Part shown: positions 49,634-59,802 of the stretch, one piece after another
Layout of the letters: every line of letters begins with the position of its first letter
Position numbering within the stretch: the stretch's first letter is position 1
Assembly (NCBI RefSeq): GCF_043290135.1
Contig: NC_134701.1
Location: 67,962,002-68,026,001, forward strand
Direction of reading: 5' to 3'
DNA from: Rhipicephalus microplus
Lineage: Eukaryota; Arthropoda; Arachnida; Ixodida; Ixodidae
DNA length: 64,000 nucleotides
Program-made: the position numbers and the translations under genes
The notes under the pieces: generated by a model
Told to the model about the DNA's origin: nothing
What the model saw: the letters and a program-made list of their open reading frames with translations, nothing else
Database searches by the model: none

Positions 49634-49764
49634 AATGACGAAAACCGAAACTGGAACTCTCTCTGGCACAGACTCGCATGCTAGGAGGAAGAGGAGGAAG
49701 ACGAAGCAGAATAAGAACAGCCGGCCTGCAGCAAAGGCGTTGTGTCTTATTTCTCGTCCTTACA
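49631..49764 (+). repeat. Gag-only element, left LTR
   Basis: 134 bp. By eye no difference from 52231-52364. Contains GCAGAATAAGAACAG as the likely poly(A) signal region. Confidence 0.92.
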
Positions 49765-49969
49765 ATGGCGCAGTCGACGAAGAAGACGTCATACGTCCCG
49801 GCTTCGTCATCCAGGACGCCCGCCGACATGCAGATGCGGTAAGCGTCGCTTGGGGACGGCGTCAAGGCCTCCTCAGCAGCTGTTCACCTGCCGCCACTGC
49901 CACCACCGTTCGGGGATGGCGCCAAGGCCTCCTCGGCGGCTTTAGTATACCCATCACCGGTATTTCTTC

Positions 49970-52284
49970 ATGAAAAGGGACACCGTCTACGCGTCCTTCG
50001 CCACGGATTGTGCCGTGAGCACAGGTCGACAAGTGAACCCTGCGGCACAAGCCACCTGTCCGTACCCTCGTGGATCATCGGCAGCGTGGTTCTCTCATCG
50101 TAAAAACGCTGTTCACGCTTCCTCGATCATGGAGCCGACAGCCCTCCTGCAGCCGGGAGCACCTGTGCCGCCATTCGGGGACGGCGTCCAGGCCTTCTCG
50201 ATGGCTCCTGGGCAGGCTTGCCCCGGCCCCACCACGACAGTACATGGCCTGTCGTTGACCGGGAATGCCGTTCACGCTTCCCACTGCGACAACGTCCTGC
50301 TCAGTGCTTCATCGGCACCTCAGCCGCTCAGGGGTGCTGTTCAAGCTCCCTCGGCCGAGGGTACCACAGCAGTGAGTACGCTGATCGGGGAACACGTCCC
50401 CACTGGCTCCGCATGTGGGCCGCCCGAGAGTGCCACCGAGCTTTCGCGCACCATTGCGCGACTCCGCCTCGAGGTCGGCGCCCTGACAGCGTCGAGTTCC
50501 AAGCTATGTCCTGCCATCTTGCCAACATTGTGCGCACTCAATGCCATGTTGGCTGCGGCCGCCGCACAAAACTTCGAGGTAAGCTCGCCCGAGAACCGTC
50601 GCAATCTCCGGCGTTCTCTCGCGGAGGTATCGGAGCAAGTGAACTGCTTGGCGGGGGCACGATATTCCCTGCGATATTCCCTGCTGCCTTGCCGGGACTT
50701 CACATTATCGATGAGGCGTTGGCCGCGGCCGCCTCGCAAGACCATTCAACAACTTCCCCCGAGAGCCGCAGCAAGCTCCAGTATACTCTCGCGGCTCTTT
50801 CACACCAACTTGGCTGTGTGGCGTCGCTATTTTCTGGAGCTTCGCCTGCCGTGACACCACCACCGGCTGCCTCCGAGCTACCCGAGTTTCGCGGCTTCCA
50901 GGACGATGCCGTCGATTGGGTGGCTACCATCAATGCTCTCGGAGCTCGCAAGGGATGGAGCGACAATCAGAAGTGGTGCGTGGCCTTAGACCGCCTTCAA
51001 AATCCTGCTGCTGCGTGGCACAGGTACGAAGGCGTGCGGCAGCAGTCCTGGGCGGACTGGAGCGCCAAGCTCATTGCTGCGTTTGGAAGAATTGAGTCTG
51101 ACCTCACTGCTACCTCTCATTCTACCCTCGCCACTACCGAGCAAGGGGCTATTGAGAAGCACAACGACGAGGCAGCTGCACCCTCTGCCAACCTGCCCTA
51201 CCTCGGAGATCAACCTCACGAGGCGCCGCGCCCCCCTACAGCTGTGCCGCGTGCCCCCTCCCCGGACAGCTTCCCAGAGTACCCTGCGGCAATCATCGAG
51301 ACAAGCTGGACGGTGTACTCCTCCGGGCAGATCTCTGACTCCGCGTCGACACCTGACACACAATTACCCTTGACCCAACTTAGGACCGCCTATAAAGCAC
51401 AGAAGCCAGTGAGCCAGCCTCCAAGCTGGTCAGCCCCAAATGGCCTGGATCCATTGACCTGCTGCGTGACGACGGCGGCTCTTTCACAACCAGCCGGAGA
51501 CCAAGCACACGTCACAACGGCCAGTTTGACCCATAGTAAGGAGCCGCACCATCCCCTGCCACCTTTGCCGTCATTGGCCGAGTGCGTGGACGCTCGTAAC
51601 TTGCCAAATGCCGTCTCCCCTAACGAGCCACAAGTGCCTACTCCACCTGAGGAGGATGCCATCGAAGTCATTCCGGTGCAGTTCACGGTTGCTCCGGATG
51701 GCGAGGCAACTGGCCATGTCGACATGAACGCACGTGACGGATTGGCAAAAACCTCCACTTCGACCAGCAGTGCATCAGCGAAGACGCTAGAGCACGACTT
51801 GCGTCGCAAGTCTACGCGCAAAGTCTACACAGCGATGTCGCTGATATCTATCGATATAGCCCATCGTACCTTCCCTCGCTCTGAACAACGCAGGCGTCCC
51901 CGCTCAGTGTGGGCCGCAGTACTGCATACTGGTGTCCCTGCAATGTCATCCAAGCAGCGAAGGGGTAGTCATCGCGATGGTCCGCCACCAATGCGATCAC
52001 TCCGCACCAGCCAGTATCACCTGCTGGGTTTACATTCTCCAGGTGACTACATTAACTTGCCGCGCGGACGCGACCTGCAACGACCACCTCGACACAGCCA
52101 GGGTCGTCCACCAGAGTACAGGACAGTTCCACAGGACAGCTCGAGGCGTGCACATGACAGACTACCACGGCACTCCCAGTGCCGCCCTCCAGAGAAAATT
52201 GCCCTTTGCGCGCTAGCAGTCATGGCCGAGTGTAATGACGAAAACCGAAACTGGAACTCTCTCTGGCACAGACTCGCATGCTAG
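49970..52284 (+). pseudogene. Gag-like protein of the gag-only element
   Basis: ATG at 49970 starts MKRDTVYASF; this frame is good to about 50690, where the coding sense passes to another frame that stays open into the right LTR (stop at 52282). The change of frame lies beside a tandem copy of GATATTCCCTGC (50666-50689). A helix-rich unit occurs twice, once on each side: LAAAAAQNFEVSSPENRRN and LAAAASQDHSTTSPESRSK. The recognisable Gag core is in the second frame at about 50875-51095: ELPEFRGFQDDAVDWVATIN, WCVALDRLQNPAAAWHRYEG, WADWSAKLIAAFGR. C-terminal part is Pro-rich and then Arg-rich without a CCHC knuckle. Whether a programmed shift or a mutation joins the two frames is open. Confidence 0.7.
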
Positions 52285-52364
52285 GAGGAAGAGGAGGAAG
52301 ACGAAGCAGAATAAGAACAGCCGGCCTGCAGCAAAGGCGTTGTGTCTTATTTCTCGTCCTTACA
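52231..52364 (+). repeat. Gag-only element, right LTR
   Basis: 134 bp, apparently identical to the left LTR; no purine tract is obvious before it (TCATGGCCGAG). Followed by (TA)n at 52365-52392. Confidence 0.92.
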
Positions 52365-52517
52365 ATATATATATATATACATATATTTATATGAATATTG
52401 TTTTTCTTCTTTGGATGTGATCAGATCCAAACCACGCACACAGAAGAACAACAAACAAAAACCTATGACCGCTTTACACAAGCGACCCCACAATGTTTCG
52501 TAAACTTTGAGACTGTA

Positions 52518-52655
52518 TGTAAGCCCGTGTGCTCAGATTGGCGTGCAGAATTATGAACACCAGGTGATCAAAAGTTTTGGAGCCTTCCACAATGTTCTCT
52601 CGCATAATCATATGCTAGTTTTGGGGCGGTTAATTCCACTTATAAATCAAATCAA
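52518..52655 (+). mobile_element. Ruka SINE fragment, diverged
   Basis: Lacks the tRNA head. Body matches in order: AAGCCCGTGTGCTCAGATT, a shortened GGTGATCAAAAGTTTTGGAG block, and the tail TCGCATAATCATATGCTAGT with TAAATCAAATCAA. Confidence 0.7.
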
Positions 52656-52724
52656 ACTTTCAGATTGTCTCAGATTATTCTGCTCTGATAACGCGCAGAT
52701 CTTGATGTATGTCGCTGGACACAA

Positions 52725-52840
52725 AAAGCAAGAGGCCCAAGTAATTATATTTGATTGCACTTTAAAGAACACAACATTTTGAAAATTTCCGCTGCCCTCC
52801 AGTTCTGCGTCTTTCATAAACATACAGCTGATTTAAACCG
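52725..52840 (+). mobile_element. Ruka SINE fragment, strongly diverged
   Basis: TAAAGAACACAACATTTTGA, AAATTTCCGCTGCCCTCCAG and TCTTTCATAAACATA follow the order of the Ruka 3' half, with many changes. It lies 70 bp after another fragment in the same orientation. Confidence 0.5.
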
Positions 52841-54065
52841 TAAAAATTCAGCAATTATTATTCCGATTACGCATAGTACGCGCGAACTCTAGTAATTTCG
52901 TGAGCTTACGCGAGCACTAGCGATAACGCTGGAAGGTGCGATCACTGATGTATAAAACAAGATCCGTTCTGCCGATGATCAGATTACCTAGGGCCAAGGA
53001 CATTTATTGCCGCTATCAGTATGCAGCGTGCTTTTCTTGAACATTGAGTTACTAACATTTTTAGATACATATAGTTTGGGGGGCACAAGTTAGTCGAAAG
53101 ATGAATTTCATCTGTACCAGAACGACTGCCGCTTTCTTGATAGCCACCACAACGGGACAATACTACAGGTCTTCGGCGTTTCTGTGGTGCGCATGTTCTC
53201 TCGCTGATCAAAAATCGATTTCATGGTAGATAGCACATAGACAAAGAGACAAAGAACGCTTAACTCCAAAGAAGCAGAACATAATAAGTAATATGAAACT
53301 TTGTGTGCTTTGCGCAGACCTATATACAAAATACGCCACATAAATGCCACTGTAGCTGCGTTGTTTTTGCTGTGGTCTGGTGATTCAATATTGTAAAACG
53401 GTCTTAAACTGCGCACCAATATTTGCGCCGCATTGCGGAGTGTTCCTAGGGAAGTTCGCATGGTTTAGTTGGGCGGCAACCCTATAAGCGAAACCCATCA
53501 ATTACAGAAGCGGAAAGCAAGAACCGCCGTCAGCGAATGGTGCAAAACTGTCCTGTTAGGCAGCTAAAACAAACCCTAAAAAACTATTTTGAAGTAAACT
53601 ACTTTACTTTGACGAAGAATGACAAAGCATTTGAGACGGAAACAAACATTTCGTTAAAATGAAATTGGCCGCTTAAAAAAAAATCAAGCAGACCATTCTA
53701 TGCATAGGTGTTTGCTACTACATAACGGTGATATGTAAAAAAAAGCGAGTGTATCGCAGTATTTTAGTTGCAATTGCCAAATACCGTAACGGAAGCCATT
53801 TATGCGGCAGTGTCTTTTATCTGCATATCTAATACGTTGTTCCTGAGTGTCTTGTGTCATATTGTGATACAATTTGTAAGAATATTTGCCAAGCCCTGAT
53901 CTACACCAACCCTGAGCAGCAAGCAGGCCGCAGGAAACAATATCTACCGCCAGAGTACGGGCCTGTACTTCGGAAGACCAATGACTCGGTAGACCAAAAG
54001 CAACAGCAATGACAACCACTGCGCCTACGCCCGCGGCAGTCATGTTACAATGACAAGGAGCCACC
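52841..54065. other. No gene recognised
   Basis: AT-rich intron sequence without recognised exon or transposon motif. Confidence 0.4.
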
Positions 54066-54575
54066 AATTATCTCGGGATCACAGTTCGAAGACCCAAAGC
54101 TGGCTCCGAGCCTACGATTGTGCGGCCGTTGTCAACGCCTGGAGAAACAATCTACGGTATGTTTAGTTCGCCTTGGAAGACGCCGCTAAGACGTGGAACT
54201 TGAAACAAGAGGAAAGCCTGAAAGCGTGGGCCACATTTTACACCAAGTTTCTTGTCTTGCCACGTCACCAGCATTGTCCGCGAGGCGAGAGCCCGGCTCT
54301 TCTCGAAACTCGTGTCCGATTGCCAAACGAAGAATTTGCGCTCTCCACTGAATGATCAAATAAATAGCCTCTTTTACCACAAACACCCCGAAATACCTAC
54401 AGACAGGAAGCTCTGGTTTCTGGTGCGAGGAGTGAAGCAAAAGCTGTTTGGGGGACTTTACTTTCCTCAACACAGCCGGAGTGTTAGCGAATTCTGTACT
54501 GAGGCTACGGAAAAAATAGAGCACCGTAAAGCTTTGCCTTTAGGAGTTGAACACCATAGAGACATCCTGTTGTAG
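54066..54575 (+). pseudogene. Ty3/Gypsy gag relic
   Basis: Plus-strand pieces in several frames: GSQFEDPK near 54090, LRAYDCAAVVNAWRNN near 54105-54155, EDAAKTWNLKQEESLKAWAT near 54177-54236, a stretch ending RARLFSKL or LLETRVRLPNEE, HKHPEIPTDRKLWFLVRGVK and KLFGGLYFP near 54385-54470, SVSEFCTEATEKIE. Together they follow the capsid-type Gag domain in order, with at least three frameshifts. The RNase H relic at 55470 is in the same orientation and may belong to the same old element. Confidence 0.72.
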
Positions 54576-54636
54576 GTACTTCAAACAATTAGGTCATAAA
54601 ACCTTTTCGAATATGCTATGCACCTACTACGTGGCC

Positions 54637-54887
54637 TTAAGGGAGTGGGAGCAGTAGCGTGTGTGCCTTTTGTAGTGAGGTACCGGCTTTCACCATGGTG
54701 CCATTATGATAATCACATATTTTGAGGTTCGTTGGCAATAGACGCTTGTACCACGCATGATTCCTGCAATACTTCGTGTTGCATTGTGAAGCATGTATAG
54801 GGGACGCGTGTGTTTGTGACGCATGGAAGCTATTTTTACTGCATTTCCAAGTAGCGTAAGCTCTTTTCACCACTTCCGCAAGCAGAA
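54637..54887 (+). repeat. Dispersed repeat R2, copy 2
   Basis: Counterpart of 19110-19350 (same orientation). It leads directly into the tRNA-like head at 54888, so R2 may be the body of a SINE or a neighbour of one. Confidence 0.6.
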
Positions 54888-55145
54888 GCGTGGCCGTGTG
54901 GTAGAACATGCGCTTGCCATGCAAACGACCCGGGTTACATCACCATTTAGATTCAAACAACCCTGTTTTGGTCCGTATACTCTGCTCCAGGATTTTTCAT
55001 TGTTTGTTTGTTTCATTTGCACGGTTCTCGATTTTTTGGTCACGCATAAGGTGATGATTTTTCACTCACAATCATCCATGCCGACACAATGCCGATGCCA
55101 GAATTTCTGCGAAATGAGCTCTTTAATGCTATCGCGCTAGAAAAA
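54888..55145 (+). mobile_element. tRNA-headed SINE (Gly-like), copy 1
   Basis: GTGGCCGTGTGGTAGAACAT and TTGCCATGCAAACGACCCGG resemble a glycine tRNA head (D-arm, anticodon arm and start of the T-arm), with a decayed B-box. The body ends AAATGAGCTCTTTAATGCTATCGCG near 55112-55137, a word I associate with tick SINEs. Confidence 0.5.
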
Positions 55146-55149
55146 ACTG

Positions 55150-55330
55150 GCGTGACTCGGTGGTAGAATACTGGGCTAACATGCAGGGGACCAGGTTCAA
55201 ACTCTGTCTCCTTAGTGTTTTTTATTCACTGAGTTTTTTTTTATTTCTTGCCATGTGGTTATGGACACCAGCGGTGGCGGACAACCACGATCCTGCACGT
55301 TACCCGTGTTTTCATCTTTTAACAGCTTAC
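55150..55330 (+). mobile_element. tRNA-headed SINE (Gly-like), copy 2
   Basis: GACTCGGTGGTAGAATACTG and GGACCAGGTTCAAACTC form a second tRNA-like head (A-box and B-box positions), followed by TGGTTATGGACACCAGCGG. It follows copy 1 directly in the same orientation; together they interrupt Gypsy relics. Confidence 0.5.
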
Positions 55331-55469
55331 GCTGCAAATTGAGAAGACGCTCAAGTTGTGGACAAGGTGGTGGAAGCGCCGCCCATCGACCAACTTTTCC
55401 GCAACAAAAAAGGAGCGCCTTGCCATCCTCTGCGTTACATCCAAGCCTGTAACACTGTGGCGGAAAAAC

Positions 55470-55730
55470 CTTGAAAGTTCTAAGCAACTTCCACGCCTTG
55501 CGTTGGTTAGCTAACTTGAAGGACCCTTCAGGTGATCTCACACGGTGAAGTCTGTGACTGCAGGAGTCCGACATTCCCGTCATTTACAAGTCTACGCGAT
55601 AGTACTCTGACGCGAACTGTTTGTCGCGGGCCCCCTTTGGTCTACCGCCGCAAGACGTTGAGGACACTGACTGTTTATTGAGAGCGTTGAGCGCGGATAA
55701 ATTCTTAGAACGAAATCAAGCTGATCTGGT
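55470..55730 (+). pseudogene. Ty3/Gypsy RNase H relic
   Basis: One plus-strand frame with internal stops reads FHALRWLANLKDPSGDLTR, then LQESDIPVIYKS, YSDANCLSRAP and LLRALSADKFLERNQADL. This matches the C-terminal RNase H and tether region of Gypsy Pol (H-A-L-x-W-L, D-A-D-x-L-S-R equivalents). RT and integrase are not seen. Probably the same old element as the gag relic at 54066. Confidence 0.75.
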
Positions 55731-55967
55731 ATTTAGGGCTGTATCAAATAACTCGAGGGCAATGCCAGTGTTGTTCTAAAAGCATTCAATCGAGGATGGG
55801 CGTCCTTCTTTTTGCGAAAAGGCGTTATACTGCACAAAAAAATCTATTATTCCTCACTAAAGGAAATTATGTGTAGATGCAAAGCAGTGGGCAGTAACTC
55901 TTACACTGGTGGCGACGTTAACGCTTGCGCTCATCGCGGTGTTGCGCAATCTGGCGTTCCGTGGCAT

Positions 55968-56206
55968 TGGGCCCATCGTATGCTTGGCCGTTCCTTCGTT
56001 AGGACGTCGCCCTGCATCAATTCACTTCAGACGATTCACATTTCTCAGCTTATCTCAAGTGCGGGGGGCGTGTGACGTATCTGCCGACTTCATTTTTGTA
56101 GTTGCTTGCTGATTCGTTCGAACAAGATGAGCACCCTGTTCATCTGAAGTGAGTTAATAGAGGGCGACGTTCTCACGAAAGAACAGCTAAGCATGCGATG
56201 GGCCCA
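55968..56206. repeat. Imperfect inverted repeat, 63-bp arms
   Basis: TGGGCCCATCGTATGCTTGG at 55968 onward pairs with 56144-56206 (both strands begin TGGGCCCATCG and end CACTTCAG) across a 113-base loop, with about 13 mismatches. Possibly a MITE or a foldback of a decayed element. Confidence 0.75.
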
Positions 56207-56361
56207 GCTTTGTGCACTCGTGGCCCTGCGCTTACTCTCGCCCTTTTTGCGATTTGCCCTCGTCTCAAGGCGCTGACACACAAAAATGTCGGTGCTCGCG
56301 CACGACAGTGAAAGATTTGGGCGGCTGTACAGTGTTTTTTCTGTAGCCTGATTTTTGATTG

Positions 56362-56594
56362 ATTGATTTGTGGGGTTTAACGTCCCAAAACCACCATATG
56401 ATTATGAGAGACGCCGTAGTGGAGGGCTCCGGAAATTTTGACCACCTGGGGTTCTTTAACGTGCACCCAAATCTGAGCACACGGGCCTCGACATTTCCGC
56501 CTCCATCGGAAATGCAGCCGCCGCAGCCGGGATTTGAACCCGCGACCTGCGGGTCAGCAGCCGAGTACCTTAGCCACTAGACCACCGCGGCGGG
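56362..56594 (-). mobile_element. Ruka SINE, full length
   Basis: Complete copy on the minus strand: head GCCGCGGTGGTCTAGTGGCT (A-box) and GGGTTCAAATCCCGGC (B-box), body GGCGGAAATGTCGAGGCC, CAGATTTGGGTGCACGTTAA, GTGGTCAAAATTTCCGGAGC, tail TTGGGACGTTAAACCCCACA and AATCAATCAATC. Best example in the window. Confidence 0.92.
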
Positions 56595-57082
56595 GGCAAA
56601 GCCTGATTTTTGTTTCACGGCCACAAGTACGGCCAAACAGAGAGTTTTGGCTTGGAGAGGCCAGCTGCTGCCTTGGCCTAGATGGCCGCTTACAACTGCT
56701 ACTCCACGCTGCATCCACTGCTCGCTGGATGGCCCAAAACTGGTCCTGTGGCTGAGAGCTGAGGAGCGAGCCCTAACACCAGGTTCACAGATTTTCTGGG
56801 CAGACTGTTGCATGATCCTAATATTTTCTCCCAGTATTTTCGGCACGTATACTACATATATTGTCAGGAGGATTACTGGTGTAGGTAAATAATGTGTACC
56901 CCGTTGACTAAAGTTGCCGAAGGCAGCGCCTCCCCACGCGTTAATTTCGAATAAATGAAAGTACCACTAGCTGCCTTAACAAATTTCTTCGTGTTTTCGA
57001 CGAGATCCAACATTTTCCAAAGCAGAATGTTCACTATTGGCTAAAGCAGGGTCAATAAAATGGGTTTTCTCAGAACAAACTG

Positions 57083-57297
57083 TTAGGATATAACGTCCCA
57101 AAACCATCACGTGGTTATAAGAGATGTCTTAGTGGAGGGCTCCGAAAATCTCTACCACCTGTAGTTCTTTAAAGTGCACCTAAATCTAAACTCACAGGTC
57201 TAAAGCATTTTTGCCTCTATCGGAAACGTAGCCGCCGCGGCAAGGATTCAGACCCGCGACCTGCAGTGCCTTAGCTGCTGGAGCACTGTGGCGGGGT
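57083..57297 (-). mobile_element. Ruka SINE, diverged
   Basis: Minus-strand copy with head CCGCCACAGTGCTCCAGCAG and a mutated B-box (GGGTCTGAATCC), recognisable TTTAGGTGCACTTTAAAGAAC and AGAGATTTTCGGAGCCCTCC body blocks, and truncated tail. Confidence 0.8.
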
Positions 57298-57539
57298 AAA
57301 AGGAGCTCAATTAACGAAATCCTTCATCTCCAGCGGCTTGAAGTTACTTTTGTGAATATTCAATACTAGACGCACAGCTGTTCCCACGAGTCTGGGCTGC
57401 CATTGTCGAACAAGTGCAATTCTCGTTGCTCCATCCCTGTCCGACGTATTTATTGCGGATGCCGCGCCATTGGCTTTAGATGTTTCGAAAGCAAAGGGCT
57501 TTGTTTCTCTAAAAAAAGTCACAGTTCTGCCAAAAGGAC

Positions 57540-57592
57540 AAAAGTATGAATACGATAGCAACAAATTCGGATGTTTTACGGAGCAAGGCTTG
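57540..57592 (+). repeat. Short dispersed repeat, also at 63037
   Basis: AAAGTATGAATACGATAGCAACAAATT recurs with few changes near 63041-63064 (TATGAATGCGATAGCAACAA). Probably part of a tick SINE-like repeat; too short to classify. Confidence 0.45.
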
Positions 57593-57627
57593 CATCTGAT
57601 CCCTAGTAACTTTACAAAACCCTGATG

Positions 57628-58353
57628 TAAAGGCGCGTTTACGCTAGAGCAACACGACCACTGACACGACCGCGAAGAAGACACGAGCCAGACGCAGTCC
57701 ATCGGCCGACGAGTCGACCACCGATGAAGTCGCTTGGCACCACAGCCACACTAGGTCGGCGATGACAACGACACCTCAAAGGACAACATGTCGTCATAGT
57801 GTAACATGATTACAGAGCGAAAACACCAGAAAAATGCATAGGCAGACCTGTCGTCGGCGTGTCGTCGGGAAATCTGCGGCTGAGTGAAAATTTACCCATG
57901 TGTTTGCTTCAAACGACCGCAAAGGAGGAAATTTTGTGGGAGATAACAATGCCCCTTCCGAGGCTTTCACGGCGTTTAAATAGGCATCCTGTGCACCACA
58001 CAGAAGTATTTCCTTCGATTCCTTTTTGTGTATCCCCCACGCTGTCCCTAGACGCCGTGGATCATGGCAGGGCTGCGCCGTGTAGCCGAAGAGGGACAAT
58101 GGTAGAGCAGGGAGCATGACTGAAAATGAGGTGCAGGTGTGTAAGTTTAGTCGGTGCCACTGCGTGTGCCTCTGGTGTGACGACAGAATTGGCTAACGAA
58201 AGGCTAGGAAAACGACAAGGCGTAGACGGAGTCTTCCAGAGACCACCAGTCGACTCTTTGTGCCGACATGACGATGAAAAGGCAAGAGACACTTCCGAAG
58301 ACAGTCGGCACACCGAGATTGGTGTGGCGTCTCTCTAGTGTAAATGCGCCTTA
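57628..58353. mobile_element. Non-autonomous TIR transposon, about 726 bp
   Basis: Ends are inverted: TAAAGGCGCGTTTACGCTAG at 57628 and, in reverse complement, TAAGGCGCATTTACACTAGA ending at 58353 (four changes and one indel over 21 bases). Inside, GACGACGC-type words recur near both ends. No transposase frame. Superfamily not identified; no target duplication was confirmed. Confidence 0.6.
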
Positions 58354-58704
58354 GGAGAACACGGCGGCTCAGGGACACTTTCGGCAGAATAACGGAAAAT
58401 GGGCTAGCTGGTTAGGGTTCATAATGAATTGAATGGAAAAGCGCTAACACGAATCAACAAACGAGAAAAGACATGACAAGTGCTGCCACTTTGTCACCGT
58501 TTTTATTGTGTTGAGAGCGCAGCCCGTAGATGCTCCCGCCTGCTGTGGGGTGAAAGGCATGCGCTGATCGTTACCACGATAGCGGGAAAAACATAATCCC
58601 CCCCCACCACCCTTGTTCTTTCACGAGATAAGCGCGCGTGCAGACGATTCCGGCCGCAAAGGCAATGTTCCCTTCTCAAAAATACGAGGATATCGCATCC
58701 TTCC

Positions 58705-58707
<3 letters not shown>

Positions 58708-58771
<64 letters not shown>
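58708..58771. repeat. (TA)n microsatellite
   Basis: About 32 TA units on the left of the palindrome; a shorter TA tract (59132-59163) lies on its right. Confidence 0.97.
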
Positions 58772-58773
<2 letters not shown>

Positions 58774-58871
58774 TGAAATAGATGATCAGAGTTTCTTCCG
58801 GCTACCGTAAAAAAGTTATAAACTTCGAGTATAGTGCAGTATAGGAAACAAAACAATAAAATATTTATTTA

Positions 58872-58914
58872 ATCCTAACAGTTTCGGCTGGTGGACCAGC
58901 CTTCTTCGGAGGAT
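58872..58914 (-). ncRNA. Hammerhead-like motif in left palindrome arm
   Basis: Minus strand: ATCCT, CCGAAGA (core with C where CUGANGA has U), stem II GGCTGG-TCCA-CCAGCC, GAAAC, T, GTT, AGGAT. Stem I ATCCT/AGGAT pairs perfectly. The core change and an inserted T before GTT suggest a decayed ribozyme. Confidence 0.45.
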
Positions 58915-59031
58915 GTAAGTGAAATGATACAAGTTCCCGTAGCAGAGGGTCACCCTCACAGAGGGTCACCCTCACCCTCAAAAACTGTGAGGGTGACCCT
59001 CTGCTACGGGAACTCGTATCATTTCACTTAC

Positions 59032-59074
59032 ATCCTCCGAAGAAGGCTGGTCCACCAGCCGAAACTGTTAGGAA
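59032..59074 (+). ncRNA. Hammerhead-like motif in right palindrome arm
   Basis: Plus-strand counterpart of 58872-58914: ATCCT, CCGAAGA, GGCTGG-TCCA-CCAGCC, GAAAC, TGTT, AGGAA. Stem I pairs at four of five positions. Same core substitution as in the left arm. Confidence 0.45.
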
Positions 59075-59261
59075 TAAATAAATATTTTATTGTTTTGTTT
59101 TCTATACTGCACTATTCTCGAAGTTTATAACTATATATATATATATATATATATACATATACATATGCGGGAATGACGGTAGTGGCGACGGCAAAAACCA
59201 GCCGAGACTGTTCATATAGTTGCTATTGCAATCGAATTCCACTTCAATTCTATGCTCGTCC

Positions 59262-59440
59262 TAGCCCCGCCGTGGTGGTCTAGCGACTAAGGTAGTCGGC
59301 TGCTAACCCGCAGGTCGCGGGATTGAATCCCGGCTGTCACGGCTGCAATTTCGATGGAGGTAAAACTTCTGTAGGCCCGTGGGCTCAGATTTGGGTGCAC
59401 GTAGTTTAGTGACGTTACACCCCACATATCAATCAATTTA
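59262..59440 (+). mobile_element. Ruka SINE with internal deletion
   Basis: Intact head (CCGCCGTGGTGGTCTAGCGA, B-box GGGATTGAATCCCGGC) and 5' body through CAGATTTGGGTGCACGT, then a jump to the tail GACGTTACACCCCACATATC. About 70 bases carrying the TTTCCGGAGCC and AATCATATGG blocks are missing. Confidence 0.88.
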
Positions 59441-59802
59441 TGCTCGTCCTAATGATGATGTACTCAACAAAGTCCAGAAAAGATGAGATCGCATACTGTG
59501 GACAGCATGGAAAAGCCCGTGAAACAGCCTCAATCGCAGCTGCGTGAGTACAAGTTGCATCTTGATGAGTCTCCTCGCAAGCTACAAGATTGCGTTCTAT
59601 GTTATGACAATTTTATCGTATAGTAGGTCCGATAAAAATCAATGCCCCCTTTTTACTTTCAACACTAGGTCATCTCCGGAAACCCCAGTAACCAGAACTT
59701 AAACCTGTTGAAGCCCTTCTGTTCCATGTTCGGCGAGTGGCTTTCAGAAGCGACTGGAGCTATCCATGTTCCAACGTGTAGTGTGTGTACTTACGTTAAC
59801 AC

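Larger units (their letters stand above)
49631..52364 (+). mobile_element. Young gag-only LTR retrotransposon (TR-GAG type)
   Basis: A 2734-bp element with 134-bp LTRs (TGTAATGACG...CCTTACA) that appear identical over their whole length. It encodes a Gag-like protein and nothing that looks like protease, RT, RNase H or integrase. ATGGCGCAGTCG directly after the left LTR could be the primer binding site. Inserted in (TA)n, whose remainder follows at 52365. Identical LTRs mean it moved very recently, using enzymes supplied by another element. Confidence 0.85.
58815..59131. repeat. Large palindrome, 147-bp arms
   Basis: Arms 58815-58961 and 58985-59131 are inverted copies with about four mismatches, spaced by 23 bases. 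Each arm holds a hammerhead-like motif. TA tracts flank both sides. It looks like two Penelope-type termini joined head to head; a transcript would fold into one long hairpin. Confidence 0.93.

Noticed and set aside
50218..50690. 5' part of the long frame 50218-52284 as gag coding
   Set aside because: In this stretch the other frame (from ATG 49970) carries the gag-like features; the 50218 frame becomes meaningful only after about 50690.
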